Source of the DNA: Bacillaceae bacterium JMAK1
GTDB lineage: Bacteria; Bacillota; Bacilli; Bacillales; Marinococcaceae
Assembly: GCA_012970285.1 (NCBI GenBank)
Contig: JIBW01000009.1
Location: forward strand, 1-50,664
DNA: 50,664 bases
Direction: 5' to 3'
Part shown: positions 1 through 9,996 of the stretch, one piece after another
Layout: each line of letters starts with the position of its first letter
Numbering within the stretch: the stretch's first letter is position 1
Translations under genes and position numbers: made by a program
The notes under the pieces: model-generated
The model's input: the letters and a program-made list of their open reading frames with translations, nothing else
The model's database searches: none
What the model was told of the DNA's origin: nothing

Positions 1-51
1 GGGCAATTTTGTTTGTTTTAAGCGCCGTCATCTCTTGTGGCGACTCTTAGT

Positions 52-80
52 ATATTATCACCATTCGCGCTTCGCGTCAA
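52..80 (-). promoter_or_regulatory. Probable rRNA operon promoter P2
   Basis: On the minus strand a -35 TTGACG (75-80) and -10 TAATAT (52-57) are separated by exactly 17 bases. An A/T-rich tract at about 84-110 lies just upstream and resembles an UP element. Transcription would leave the window to the left. In B. subtilis an rRNA operon lies directly downstream of lysS, so I infer this is the downstream promoter of such an operon; the 16S gene itself is not in the window. Confidence 0.7.
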
Positions 81-147
81 CTCTTTTTTAAAAAGTTTTT
101 TTCGTGATTTGCGATGTGATGTTTGCGCTCTGTTAAGCACAAATAGA

Positions 148-176
148 AATATACCATCTCCTCAGACAAGTTGCAA
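148..176 (-). promoter_or_regulatory. Probable rRNA operon promoter P1
   Basis: A second minus-strand promoter lies about 96 bases upstream of the first: -35 TTGCAA (171-176), 17-base spacer, -10 TATATT (148-153). Tandem promoters about 90-100 bases apart, right after the lysS terminator, are typical of Bacillus rRNA operons. The -35 matches the consensus at only four of six positions, so this is the weaker call of the pair. Confidence 0.55.
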
Positions 177-185
177 GTATTATTT

Positions 186-222
186 CAAAAAAATATTGAG
201 CAACGAAAAATTCGTTGCTCAA
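186..222 (-). terminator. Terminator of lysS
   Basis: A perfect inverted repeat TTGAGCAACGAA / TTCGTTGCTCAA (196-222) is followed on the minus strand by a run of T residues. It begins 9 bases after the lysS stop codon and separates lysS from the outward-facing promoters at the window edge. Confidence 0.85.
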
Positions 223-231
223 TCTATATTT

Positions 232-1758
<1,527 letters not shown>

Positions 1759-1777
1759 TTAATGCTCCTCTACATAC

Positions 1778-1805
1778 GTAAAAACTGCCAGTGAAGACTG
1801 ACAGT
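1778..1805 (-). terminator. Terminator of the folate gene cluster
   Basis: The minus strand carries ACTGTCAGT, a short loop and ACTGGCAGT (1784-1805, one G-U pair), followed by TTTTTACG. It lies about 50 bases beyond the yazB stop and so ends the pabA-folP-folB-folK-yazB unit before lysS. Confidence 0.7.
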
Positions 1806-1853
1806 CCGTACAAACAAAAAAACTTCGTCTACTACCATTTGTGACTTACTTTA

Positions 1854-2069
1854 CTAGCGCTTTATATCCTGTCCGAGCAACTCTTCAACCGATATATCTA
1901 ATAGATGCGACGCTCGTTCTATGAAGTCTTCTTCTGCGGCCCGCGTCCCACGTTCAATTTCACCAACAACGGAAACCGACATGTGCATTTTATCAGCGAA
2001 ACTCTGTTGCGTGTAACCTTTCAACTTTCGAAAGGCACGAACTCTTCCACCTGCTTTTGTTGTTTCCAT
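1854..2069 (-). CDS. yazB: Small Xre-family HTH protein (YazB)
   Basis: This 71-residue protein is almost entirely one helix-turn-helix domain of the Cro/C1 type, with the recognition region around KGYTQQSFADKMHMSVSVVG (residues about 17-36). It is likely a DNA-binding regulator, but its targets are unknown. The start overlaps the end of folK by 49 bases in another frame, implying translational coupling; the same folK-yazB arrangement exists in B. subtilis. No Shine-Dalgarno sequence outside the folK reading frame is possible, so the exact start is moderately certain. Confidence 0.8.
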   Translation of the reverse strand: METTKAGGRVRAFRKLKGYTQQSFADKMHMSVSVVGEIERGTRAAEEDFIERASHLLDISVEELLGQDIKR

Positions 2070-2554
2070 AGAAGTACCCCTTTTCTTAATCTTTCCGGCA
2101 AAGCCATGAATAAGTCATGCACCGACGTTTTAAGAGTTGGTATCTGTTCTAAAGGAGCAATTTCTTGTAGTGGAGCGAGCACAAACGCCCGGTCCTCCAT
2201 ACGAGGATGTGGGATACACAACTGTTCCAACTTAATATTCTCATCGTTAAATAAAAGAATGTCAAGATCAATTGTTCTCGGTCCATTGAAAATCTCACGT
2301 GTGCGATGAAGTTCCCTTTCAATACGTTGAAGCTCCAAAAGCAAGTCCATCGGTTGGAGTGATGTTTCGATTTTACAAACCATATTTAAAAATTGATTTT
2401 GATCTAAGTATCCGACCGGTTCAGTTTCATAGATAGAAGAAACTGCCACGATCGCGATCTGTTCGTTTACTACCATTTCATGCAGAGCACTCTTTAAATA
2501 CTCTTCTCTCGGACTAATGTTTGATCCTAAAGCGATATATGCAATGTGTTTCAT
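2021..2554 (-). CDS. folK: 2-amino-4-hydroxy-6-hydroxymethyldihydropteridine pyrophosphokinase
   Basis: FolK transfers pyrophosphate from ATP to 6-hydroxymethyl-7,8-dihydropterin, the step before FolP in folate synthesis. The 177-residue protein begins with the typical AYIALGSNISPREEYL motif and contains the family signature GPRTIDLDILLF (about residues 90-101) with the metal-binding aspartates, then HPRMEDRAFVLAPL. The start codon overlaps the end of folB by 4 bases. It belongs to the pabA-folP-folB-folK-yazB unit. Confidence 0.96.
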   Translation of the reverse strand: MKHIAYIALGSNISPREEYLKSALHEMVVNEQIAIVAVSSIYETEPVGYLDQNQFLNMVCKIETSLQPMDLLLELQRIERELHRTREIFNGPRTIDLDILLFNDENIKLEQLCIPHPRMEDRAFVLAPLQEIAPLEQIPTLKTSVHDLFMALPERLRKGVLLWKQQKQVEEFVPFES

Positions 2555-2910
2555 CTCGACCTCTTCATTTCAATTGCTACAGAATCATAATGGCCGGGAA
2601 TTGGAGGGTCCGGCTTAATCACTTTAACTGTTACGCTTTGAACAATTGTAAAGTCACCGAGTAATGTCTTCGCAATTTCTTCTGCGATGGTTTCTACTAA
2701 ATCAAATGTATTCTCTTCAACGATTTGTTTCGTTTTCTCATACACTTCAGCATAGTTCACACTATAATTTAAATCATCATTTAAAGATGCCTTCGTTAAA
2801 TCCGCCTCTAAGACGACGTCCACCGCGAAACGTTGACCTAATGCATTCTCTTCTTTATAAACACCGTGGTAGCCGTAAAACTTCATGCCATTAACAAAGA
2901 TTTTATCCAA
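2551..2910 (-). CDS. folB: Dihydroneopterin aldolase
   Basis: FolB converts 7,8-dihydroneopterin to 6-hydroxymethyl-7,8-dihydropterin and glycolaldehyde. The 119-residue length is standard. Motifs include FYGYHGVYKEE near the N-terminus (with the active-site glutamate) and VKVIKPDPPIPGHYDSVA near the C-terminus, which contains the conserved lysine. The start is a TTG at 2910 preceded by AGGTG at a good distance; it overlaps the last 8 bases of folP, so translation is likely coupled. Confidence 0.95.
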   Translation of the reverse strand: MDKIFVNGMKFYGYHGVYKEENALGQRFAVDVVLEADLTKASLNDDLNYSVNYAEVYEKTKQIVEENTFDLVETIAEEIAKTLLGDFTIVQSVTVKVIKPDPPIPGHYDSVAIEMKRSR

Positions 2911-3748
2911 CAGGATTCACCTTTCCTTTACCGAGCATCGCATCCATCATCTTAGATGTACGACTCATCTCCTTCACATCATGGACCCGTACAATATGAC
3001 AGCCTCTTTCAATGCCTAAGCTAATTGTGGCGCTTGTCCCTTCCAAACGATCATTTGGTGGCGTATGAAGTGTATTCGCAATTAAGGATTTCCTTGACGT
3101 ACCCAATAGGACAGGAAAGCCTAACGATGTAATAACATCTAAACGCCTCATTAATTCCAAGTTCTGTTCATGTGATTTGGCAAATCCAATACCAGGATCA
3201 AGAATAATTCGCTCTTTGGGAATACCTGCCTGTAAGCTAGCATCCACACTCTCTAATAAGTCACTTACCACTTCTTGCAAAAAGTCATGATAATTTGCTT
3301 GATTCCGATTATGCGTTAATACAATTGGAACCTCGTGCTTCGCTGCAACAGTTGCCATTTGCGAATCATATTTCGCACCCCAAATGTCATTAATGATGGC
3401 AGCTCCCGCTTTCACCGCGGCTTCTGCTGTAGCTGCTTTGTACGTATCAATGCTTATTGGAACTTCTATTGAAGATGAAATTGCTTCGATGATCGGAACG
3501 ACGCGAGCAATTTCTTCTTCAATACTGACTGGCGTAAACCCTGGACGAGTCGATTCACCGCCGATATCAATAATGTCCGCACCATTCTCTACCATTTGCC
3601 TAGCTCTTTCGACCGCAGCATCGAGATTGTTGTAGCGCCCACCATCAGAAAATGAGTCAGGAGTGACATTTAAGATTCCCATAATGTATGTTTTCTTAGT
3701 AAAGTCCAACCGCCACTGACCCCAACTCATTTCTAACTCTTGTATCAT
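2903..3748 (-). CDS. folP: Dihydropteroate synthase
   Basis: FolP (Sul in B. subtilis) condenses 6-hydroxymethyldihydropterin pyrophosphate with p-aminobenzoate to dihydropteroate; it is the sulfonamide target. The protein of 281 residues has the pterin-binding signatures GILNVTPDSFSDGG (about residue 22) and DIGGESTRPG, plus DPGIGFAKS and LLGTSRKS further on. The reading frame is open further upstream, but the ATG at 3748 follows a GGGAA sequence and gives the family's usual N-terminus. It starts 14 bases after pabA, with no pabC in between. Confidence 0.96.
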   Translation of the reverse strand: MIQELEMSWGQWRLDFTKKTYIMGILNVTPDSFSDGGRYNNLDAAVERARQMVENGADIIDIGGESTRPGFTPVSIEEEIARVVPIIEAISSSIEVPISIDTYKAATAEAAVKAGAAIINDIWGAKYDSQMATVAAKHEVPIVLTHNRNQANYHDFLQEVVSDLLESVDASLQAGIPKERIILDPGIGFAKSHEQNLELMRRLDVITSLGFPVLLGTSRKSLIANTLHTPPNDRLEGTSATISLGIERGCHIVRVHDVKEMSRTSKMMDAMLGKGKVNPVG

Positions 3749-3762
3749 GCTTTTCTTCCCTT

Positions 3763-4353
3763 CTAAATGGATGTTACGACTTGCTCTTGATGCTGCATTA
3801 ACCATTGTTGCATCATTTGCTTCCCATATGCAGTCATAATTGACTCAGGGTGAAATTGAACCCCTTCGGTCGGATGTGTACGATGGCGAAAACCCATCAA
3901 CTCCCCTTCCGCAGTTCTGGAAGTTGCAATGAGGGAACTCGGTAATGAGGCTTCGTCCACCGTTAATGAATGGTACCTCATAATTTCAGTTCCCTGTGGA
4001 ATTCCTTTATATAACGACTGATTGTCATGCATTAGCTTCGATGTTTTGCCGTGCATCAATCGAGGAGCACGTACAACTTGACCGCCAAACACTTGCCCAA
4101 TGGCTTGATGCCCCAAACAAACACCTAGAACAGGAACCTTCCCTGTAAAATGCTCAATTGCGGACAAACTGACGCCTGCTTGGTCTGGGTCACATGGACC
4201 TGGCGAAATAACAAGGCGACTCGGGTTTAGCTTTTCCATTTCTTGTAGCGTTATTTCATCATTGCGGTAAACAAGGCACTCTTCCCCTAGCTCACCAAAA
4301 TATTGGACTAAATTATACGTAAATGAATCATAATTATCAATCATCAACAACAT
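3763..4353 (-). CDS. pabA: Anthranilate/aminodeoxychorismate synthase glutamine amidotransferase subunit
   Basis: The protein releases ammonia from glutamine for aminodeoxychorismate (folate) or anthranilate (tryptophan) synthesis. It is a 196-residue class I glutamine amidotransferase with the nucleophile motif [11 protein letters not shown] (Cys about 79) and the His-Glu pair in VQFHPES near residue 168. The start has an ideal GGAGG eight bases upstream. In B. subtilis the large subunit PabB precedes and PabC follows it; neither is present here. The subunit must therefore partner with a synthase encoded elsewhere, possibly TrpE as well as PabB. Confidence 0.93.
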   Translation of the reverse strand: MLLMIDNYDSFTYNLVQYFGELGEECLVYRNDEITLQEMEKLNPSRLVISPGPCDPDQAGVSLSAIEHFTGKVPVLGVCLGHQAIGQVFGGQVVRAPRLMHGKTSKLMHDNQSLYKGIPQGTEIMRYHSLTVDEASLPSSLIATSRTAEGELMGFRHRTHPTEGVQFHPESIMTAYGKQMMQQWLMQHQEQVVTSI

Positions 4354-4423
4354 CTACTCTTCCTCCTCAGCTCAGCTTAACTCAACTATTCTCTTCTTAC
4401 TTTTTTAGTTTATCATCTAGCTT

Positions 4424-4461
4424 TAAAAAACTAAAGCGACCTCTATGGAAGAGATCGCTTT
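4424..4461 (-). terminator. Terminator of cysK
   Basis: On the minus strand AAAGCGATCTCT, a short loop and AGAGGTCGCTTT (4433-4461, one G-U pair) are followed by TTTTTT. It lies just after the cysK stop codon and separates cysK from the folate cluster. Confidence 0.85.
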
Positions 4462-4467
4462 TCGTTA

Positions 4468-5397
4468 TTAGTCTTCAAATTGATAAAGTGGTGTACTCAA
4501 ATACCTTTCACCATTAGAAGGTATAATTGCAACAACTTTCTTGCCTTTACCTAATCTCTTCGCTTCTTCTAGTGCGGCATAAATTGCTGCACCAGATGAG
4601 ATACCTCCGAGTATTCCTTCTTCCCTTGCAGCACGTCTAGCATATTCAAACGCTTGCTCTGTTGAAACTTGTGTGATCTCATCGTAAATGTCTGTGTTCA
4701 AAATAGCAGGAACAAAACCAGCCCCAATACCTTGAATTTTATGCGGACCTTTCTGTCCACCAGATAATACTGGCGCATCCGCAGGCTCAACAGCTACGAT
4801 CTTCAAGTTCGGGAAGTTTTCTTTAAGAAATCCTCCTGCTCCAGTAATCGTTCCGCCCGTTCCAACACCTGCAACGAACGAATCAAGCTTACCATCCACT
4901 TGCTCTAGCAGTTCACGACCAGTCGTCTCTCGATGCACATCTACGTTAGCTTCATTCTCAAACTGTTGTGGCATAAAGTAGCCATTTTCATCTGCTAATT
5001 CCTGAGCCTTACGAATGGCTCCGCCCATTCCTTCTGGCCCTGGTGTTAAAACGAGCTCAGCGCCATATGCTTTTAGCAAGTTCCGTCGTTCTTGACTCAT
5101 CGTTTCTGGCATTACGAGACGGGTTCGATATCCTTTAGCTGCAGCTACCATTGCTAAGCCGATTCCAGTATTCCCACTTGTAGGTTCGATGATCGTATCT
5201 TGCCCTGGCTTAATCTTCCCATCACGTTCTGCTTTTTCAATCATTGCAAGCCCGATGCGATCTTTTACAGAAGATCCTGGGTTGAAGTATTCAAGCTTTA
5301 GATAAACATCTGCATCATTTTCCCCAGTTAGGCGGTTGAGCTTTACAAGAGGTGTATTCCCTATTAATTCCGTAACAGAATTTGCAACTCTACTCAT
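4468..5397 (-). CDS. cysK: Cysteine synthase A (O-acetylserine thiol-lyase)
   Basis: CysK makes cysteine from O-acetylserine and sulfide using pyridoxal phosphate; in B. subtilis it also partners the regulator CymR. The 309-residue protein shows the PLP-lysine motif [11 protein letters not shown] (about residues 40-50), the substrate loop [12 protein letters not shown], the phosphate loop [12 protein letters not shown] and the late GGISSGAA motif. It is transcribed alone from its own sigma-A promoter, with a putative CymR site at the transcription start, and ends in its own terminator. The yacD and pabB genes that flank it in B. subtilis are missing here. Confidence 0.96.
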   Translation of the reverse strand: MSRVANSVTELIGNTPLVKLNRLTGENDADVYLKLEYFNPGSSVKDRIGLAMIEKAERDGKIKPGQDTIIEPTSGNTGIGLAMVAAAKGYRTRLVMPETMSQERRNLLKAYGAELVLTPGPEGMGGAIRKAQELADENGYFMPQQFENEANVDVHRETTGRELLEQVDGKLDSFVAGVGTGGTITGAGGFLKENFPNLKIVAVEPADAPVLSGGQKGPHKIQGIGAGFVPAILNTDIYDEITQVSTEQAFEYARRAAREEGILGGISSGAAIYAALEEAKRLGKGKKVVAIIPSNGERYLSTPLYQFED

Positions 5398-5418
5398 TCA
5401 GTAGACCTCCTCAAGTTA

Positions 5419-5441
5419 ATCCCAAGTAATTTTATTGGTAT
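5419..5441 (-). promoter_or_regulatory. Putative CymR operator of cysK
   Basis: On the minus strand ATACCAA (5441-5435) and TTGGGAT (5425-5419) form an imperfect inverted repeat in a 23-base A/T-rich element. It resembles the known CymR box, which also has an ATACCAAT-type half site. It lies directly downstream of the predicted transcription start, where a repressor would block initiation. B. subtilis cysK is a known CymR target; the assignment here is by motif and context only. Confidence 0.5.
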
Positions 5442-5449
5442 TATTAAAT

Positions 5450-5478
5450 ATTCTACTGGAACGACTAAATTCTGTCAA
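5450..5478 (-). promoter_or_regulatory. Sigma-A promoter of cysK
   Basis: A perfect -35 TTGACA (5473-5478), 17-base spacer and -10 TAGAAT (5450-5455) point at cysK. The gap between hslO and cysK is only 93 bases, and this is the only strong promoter in it. Confidence 0.75.
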
Positions 5479-5490
5479 TTAATATTTTCA

Positions 5491-6366
5491 CTATTCCGCT
5501 TCTTGCTTTAGTTCCTCTAAATCCGTTTCATTGAACGTATACACTTCATTACAGAAATGGCATTGTGTCTCTGCACCTTGATCTTCTTCAATCATCGATT
5601 GAATTTCTTCTTTCCCGAGACTTACAATCGCTCTTCCAATCCGTTCTTTTGAGCATTCACACTTAAACTGAACAGGCATCGTTTCCAACACTTTGTAATC
5701 TCCACCGGTGACCGTTGCAATCATTTGTTCAGGTGTATCACCTCGCTCAATTAACTTTGAGACTGGTGGCATGCTACCAATTTGTTTCTCAAGTCGGTCG
5801 ATTGTTTCATCGTCAGTTCCTGGCATCACTTGTAGAATGAAGCCACCAGCAGCTTTAATGGAGTTATCCGTATCCACTAACACTCCAACCCCAACAGAAG
5901 AAGGAATTTGCTCTGACGTTACAAAGTAGTACGTAAAGTCCTCACCTAGCTCCCCTGAAACGATCGGAGAGTGCCCTGTGAACTGCTCTTTCATACCGAG
6001 GTTTTTAGTGACCGCAATTGATCCACTTGTACCTACAGCGCGAGCAACGTCTAATTTCCCGTGTTGGTTAAGTTCAAAATGCACACTTGGATTATATAAA
6101 TACCCTCTAGAATTTCCATGAGCATCGCTATCTACAATGATCGGACCGAGTGGACCATCACCTTCAACTTTAACCGTTACTTTATCTTCGCCTTTTAACA
6201 TTGAACCCATAATCGTACCTGCGATCATCGTTCGTCCAAGTGCCGCAGCTGCCGTTGGCAACACATGGTGACGTTGTACGACTTCATTGACCATATTTGT
6301 CGTTGTCGCCGCATACACTCTTACTTTTCCATCGTATGCTGTTGCCTTCGCTAAATAGTCCGTCAT
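5491..6366 (-). CDS. hslO: Redox-regulated chaperone Hsp33
   Basis: Hsp33 is a cytoplasmic holdase that is activated by oxidation. The 291-residue protein has the usual N-terminal substrate-binding domain. The C-terminal zinc switch has four cysteines: CEC in KCECSKER (about residue 237) and CHFC (about residue 270). All four are present, so the redox switch should work. It is downstream of coaX, as in B. subtilis, with a 21-base gap. Confidence 0.96.
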   Translation of the reverse strand: MTDYLAKATAYDGKVRVYAATTTNMVNEVVQRHHVLPTAAAALGRTMIAGTIMGSMLKGEDKVTVKVEGDGPLGPIIVDSDAHGNSRGYLYNPSVHFELNQHGKLDVARAVGTSGSIAVTKNLGMKEQFTGHSPIVSGELGEDFTYYFVTSEQIPSSVGVGVLVDTDNSIKAAGGFILQVMPGTDDETIDRLEKQIGSMPPVSKLIERGDTPEQMIATVTGGDYKVLETMPVQFKCECSKERIGRAIVSLGKEEIQSMIEEDQGAETQCHFCNEVYTFNETDLEELKQEAE

Positions 6367-6387
6367 CTTGCATTACTCCTTTTACTC

Positions 6388-7155
6388 TTACAGTATATTT
6401 TTATCGTAAATCCGTTTTAATCCTTTTAACGTTAAAAAAGGATCAATAATATCAATTGAGGTTGTCGCCTTCCCAATCAGCCTAGCTAGGCCTCCTGTTG
6501 CAATGACCTTAGGCTTTCTATTCCCTCGCTTTATCATTCTCATCACAATTCCGTCTACGAGTCCTGCATATCCATAATAAATACCCGATTGCATCGCATG
6601 GACCGTATTTTTACCGACAACAGATTGAGGTTCTTGAATTTCAATGTGAGGCAACTTGGACGCATGAGTATAGAGGGCATCTGTCGAGATCACAATCCCT
6701 GGAGCAATGGCTCCGCCTTGATAGCGGTCTTTCTCATCGATGTAACAAAAGGTTGTTGCAGTACCAAAATCAACGATCACCAATGGACTGCCGTGTTCGT
6801 GTATTCCAGCAACAGCGTTTACGATGCGGTCTGCTCCCACATCCTTTGGATTGTCGTAAAGAATGTTCAATCCGGTTTTAATACCCGGCCCAACGACCAT
6901 TGCTTTTTGATTGAAGTATTTCTCTGTCATATGCTCTAACGTAAACATCAATGAAGGTACAACTGAAGAAATAATAACCCCAGTTACTTCAGATGATTGA
7001 ACACCTTTGTTGTTTAGCATCGTCTGCATAGACATCCCGTATTCATCTTCTGTACGCTCAAGTGACGTCGTCATTCGCCAATAATGTAGCAGTTCATTAT
7101 CATCGTATACCCCAAAAACAATGTGGGTATTCCCAACATCGATTACGAGAATCAT
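6388..7155 (-). CDS. coaX: Type III pantothenate kinase
   Basis: CoaX phosphorylates pantothenate, the first step of coenzyme A synthesis. The 255-residue protein has the ASKHA-fold motifs of type III enzymes: [10 protein letters not shown] at the N-terminus, [10 protein letters not shown] around residue 102 and DFGTATTF around residue 128. The reading frame extends 12 codons further upstream, but the ATG at 7155 gives the family's standard [11 protein letters not shown] start. It follows ftsH and precedes hslO, as in B. subtilis. Confidence 0.95.
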   Translation of the reverse strand: MILVIDVGNTHIVFGVYDDNELLHYWRMTTSLERTEDEYGMSMQTMLNNKGVQSSEVTGVIISSVVPSLMFTLEHMTEKYFNQKAMVVGPGIKTGLNILYDNPKDVGADRIVNAVAGIHEHGSPLVIVDFGTATTFCYIDEKDRYQGGAIAPGIVISTDALYTHASKLPHIEIQEPQSVVGKNTVHAMQSGIYYGYAGLVDGIVMRMIKRGNRKPKVIATGGLARLIGKATTSIDIIDPFLTLKGLKRIYDKNIL

Positions 7156-7246
7156 CGCTATTTGCCCCCTTTTGCAACAAGTCCAACGCAATTAATCGTA
7201 ACCAATTGCTATTAATTAAACAAACCATTTGCTTTTAAACATAAGA

Positions 7247-7277
7247 ATGAAGGGAGCCTGTAGTGGGCTCCCTTCAT
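7247..7277 (-). terminator. Terminator-like hairpin after ftsH
   Basis: A perfect 12-base inverted repeat ATGAAGGGAGCC / GGCTCCCTTCAT lies 11 bases beyond the ftsH stop. The T run after it on the minus strand is weak (TCTTATGTTT), so it may act as a leaky terminator or as RNA-end protection and let some transcripts read into coaX. Confidence 0.6.
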
Positions 7278-7288
7278 CTATAGTGTCG

Positions 7289-9352
7289 TTACGATCTTCG
7301 ATCGTCTTTGTTATCCTCTTGATCATCGGTAGGTTCAGACTGCTCTTCCGAACGTTCTTCATTCGGTTCGTCTGTACGTTCCTCTGTTTGATCAGCTTGA
7401 TTTACGTGCCCGCTTTCGCTTTCTTCTTCACGATCTTCATCTTGCTTAGAATTGAAGTTCACCTTTACATCGTCAGATTCTGTATCTTTTCGATTTGAAT
7501 GGTGATTTTCCGGCAATTTACCGTCTTCAACGAGTGAATAGATTTGCTCAGCATCTAATGTTTCAAGCTCAAGTAAGCTTTCTGCCACAAGCTCAAGCTT
7601 ATCTTTATTCTCTGTAAGAATCTCTTTACAACGATCATAACATTCTTTAATGATTGACTGGATCTCACGATCAATCTCAAATGCGATAGCATCGGAGTAG
7701 TTCTGTTCATTCTGAATGTCACGACCTAAGAATACTTGACCTCCACTTGATGAACCAAATTGTAATGGTCCGAGCTTCTCGCTCATTCCATATTCGGTAA
7801 CCATCTTACGAGCAATACCCGTTGCCCGTTGGAAGTCGTTGTGAGCTCCTGTACTGGCTTCGCCGAAAATAACGTCTTCAGCAACTCGACCCCCAAGTAA
7901 CCCGACAATCTTATCAAGCAACTCTGGCTTCGTCATGAAGTAACGATCTTCTTTCGGTAACATCATCGCATACCCGCCTGCTTGCCCACGTGGAACAATT
8001 GTAACCTTATGGACCATATCCGCATTCTGCAGTTTCACACCAACAACGGTATGTCCTGCTTCGTGGAACGCGACAATGTTGCGCTCTTTCTTCGAGATGA
8101 CTCTCGTTTTCTTAGCAGGTCCAGCAATTACTCTGTCGATCGCTTCTTCAATATGAATCATACGGATCTCCGTGTTATCAGCTCTAGCCGCTACAAGTGC
8201 TGATTCATTTAGAAGGTTCTCAAGGTCGGCACCAGAGAATCCTGGCGTTCGTTGAGCAACAACTTCTAGGTCCACATCATCGTTTAATGGCTTGTTTTTC
8301 GCATGTACAGCAAGAACTTCTGCACGACCTTTTACGTCTGGAGCTCCTACCGTAATCTGGCGGTCAAAACGTCCTGGACGTAGTAACGCTGGGTCAAGAA
8401 CGTCGGCACGGTTTGTCGCTGCGATAATGATAATTCCTTCATTACCATCAAATCCATCCATTTCAACGAGCAATTGGTTCAACGTTTGCTCACGCTCATC
8501 GTGGCCACCGCCTACGCCTGCACCACGTTGACGACCAACGGCGTCGATCTCATCAATAAAGATGATACACGGTGCATTGCTTTTCGCATTGTTAAACAAG
8601 TCACGAACACGAGAAGCACCAACACCAACAAACATCTCAACAAAGTCGGAACCACTAATGGAGAAGAAAGGCACTCCTGCCTCACCTGCAACCGCTCGAC
8701 CGAGTAGGGTTTTACCTGTACCCGGAGGACCAACAAGAAGTACACCTTTAGGAATACGCGCACCGATGTTTGCGAACTTACGAGGGTCTTTCAAGAAATC
8801 TACAACCTCTACAAGTTCTTGCTTCTCTTCTTCAGCACCGGCAACATCTTTAAAGCGTGCTTTCTTCTTATCTTCTTGGTACATCTTCGCCTTACTCTTA
8901 CCGAAGTTCATCACCCTGCTACCGCCACCTTGCATTTGGCTAAGTAGGAAGAAGAAGAGGATGAAGATAATAATAAACGGAAGCATCGCTGTTAGGAATT
9001 GCAACCAACCACCAGACTCAGGTGCGGGTTCAGAATCACCTGATACGAGGTTAGGATTATTTTCAAATTCGCTAAGTAGCATATCTGTCATTTCTTGAGA
9101 CTGGAGAACATGAACTTGGAACAAGTTCGGTTCTTCTTCTGTACCTCCAGTGAGTTCACCTTCAATATAGTAAACATCTAGCTCTGGTTGAACAGTCATC
9201 GAAACAATTTCATCATTATTTAGTGCTTGGAAAAATTCCTGAGTCGTCATAACCTCTGAATCACCGGTGTCATTATTAAACATGTTAACAATACCGACGA
9301 GAATCAGGACTATTACACCCCAGAAAATCGTATATCTAACCGCCCGACTCAT
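7289..9352 (-). CDS. ftsH: ATP-dependent zinc metalloprotease FtsH
   Basis: FtsH is a membrane-anchored AAA+ protease for quality control and regulated proteolysis. Two membrane segments (about residues 8-25 and 120-140) flank an extracytoplasmic domain. The AAA domain follows, with Walker A GPPGTGKT, Walker [10 protein letters not shown] and the second region of homology [18 protein letters not shown]. The zinc motif HEAGH marks the peptidase domain. The last 55 or so residues are a strongly acidic, low-complexity tail rich in Glu, Asp, Ser and Gln. The ATG at 9352 has a GGAGG seven bases upstream; the eight codons before it in frame are unlikely to be used. Confidence 0.97.
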   Translation of the reverse strand: MSRAVRYTIFWGVIVLILVGIVNMFNNDTGDSEVMTTQEFFQALNNDEIVSMTVQPELDVYYIEGELTGGTEEEPNLFQVHVLQSQEMTDMLLSEFENNPNLVSGDSEPAPESGGWLQFLTAMLPFIIIFILFFFLLSQMQGGGSRVMNFGKSKAKMYQEDKKKARFKDVAGAEEEKQELVEVVDFLKDPRKFANIGARIPKGVLLVGPPGTGKTLLGRAVAGEAGVPFFSISGSDFVEMFVGVGASRVRDLFNNAKSNAPCIIFIDEIDAVGRQRGAGVGGGHDEREQTLNQLLVEMDGFDGNEGIIIIAATNRADVLDPALLRPGRFDRQITVGAPDVKGRAEVLAVHAKNKPLNDDVDLEVVAQRTPGFSGADLENLLNESALVAARADNTEIRMIHIEEAIDRVIAGPAKKTRVISKKERNIVAFHEAGHTVVGVKLQNADMVHKVTIVPRGQAGGYAMMLPKEDRYFMTKPELLDKIVGLLGGRVAEDVIFGEASTGAHNDFQRATGIARKMVTEYGMSEKLGPLQFGSSSGGQVFLGRDIQNEQNYSDAIAFEIDREIQSIIKECYDRCKEILTENKDKLELVAESLLELETLDAEQIYSLVEDGKLPENHHSNRKDTESDDVKVNFNSKQDEDREEESESGHVNQADQTEERTDEPNEERSEEQSEPTDDQEDNKDDRRS

Positions 9353-9418
9353 TCGAGACCTCCTCCCGCATGTCACACAATACAGGTAATATTATCATAT
9401 TTACTTGAAAAGCCATAA

Positions 9419-9961
9419 TTAAGAGCCTTGATACACTTCAGGTTTCAAAATACCGATATATGGGAGATTTCGATATCGTTCAGCGAAATCAAGTCCATAC
9501 CCTACGACAAATTCATCTGGAACAGTAAACCCGACTAAATCTGGGACAATATCTACTTTCCTTCCTTCAGGTTTGTCCAGTAACGTCACGATTTTCACTG
9601 AATTCGCACCGCGGTGTCGAAGTAAATTGACTAAATAACTTAGTGTTAAGCCACTATCAATAATGTCTTCAATAATTAATACGTCACGTCCCTCTACAGA
9701 CGCATCAAGATCTTTTACAATCTTAACTTCTCCAGATGAACGCATTTTATTTCCGTAACTTGAAACATCCATAAAATCGATTTCTAAGTGAGTATCAATT
9801 GCGCGCGTGAGATCCGCCATAAATGGCAGCGCCCCTTTTAGCACTCCAATGAGTAACGGGAACTTGTTATCATACTCGTGAGTAATGGTTGCTCCAAGCT
9901 CCTGGCACTTTTCACTAATTTGCTCAGCACTAATTAATACCTCTTGTATTTCACTTCTCAT
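9419..9961 (-). CDS. hpt: Hypoxanthine-guanine phosphoribosyltransferase
   Basis: The enzyme salvages hypoxanthine and guanine with PRPP to make IMP and GMP. The 180-residue protein carries the PRPP-binding signature [15 protein letters not shown] (about residues 95-109), the DFMDVSSYG loop and the purine-binding [12 protein letters not shown] region. The open frame runs 58 codons further upstream, into tilS, but ATG 9961 gives the normal length. B. subtilis HprT acts with TilS as a regulator of ftsH, and the tilS-hpt-ftsH order is kept here. Confidence 0.95.
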   Translation of the reverse strand: MRSEIQEVLISAEQISEKCQELGATITHEYDNKFPLLIGVLKGALPFMADLTRAIDTHLEIDFMDVSSYGNKMRSSGEVKIVKDLDASVEGRDVLIIEDIIDSGLTLSYLVNLLRHRGANSVKIVTLLDKPEGRKVDIVPDLVGFTVPDEFVVGYGLDFAERYRNLPYIGILKPEVYQGS

Positions 9962-9996
9962 GTGAATTAAACACCCTCGTTTCCATACAAAAAATT

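Noticed and set aside
1905-2309. Plus-strand open frame of 134 codons over folK and yazB
   Set aside because: It is the reverse-strand shadow of two conserved folate-cluster genes and shows no recognisable domain or ribosome-binding site.
8562-9098. Long plus-strand open frame of 178 codons inside ftsH
   Set aside because: It lies entirely antisense to the well-conserved AAA domain and membrane region of ftsH, has no ribosome-binding site, and its low-complexity sequence reflects the opposite strand.
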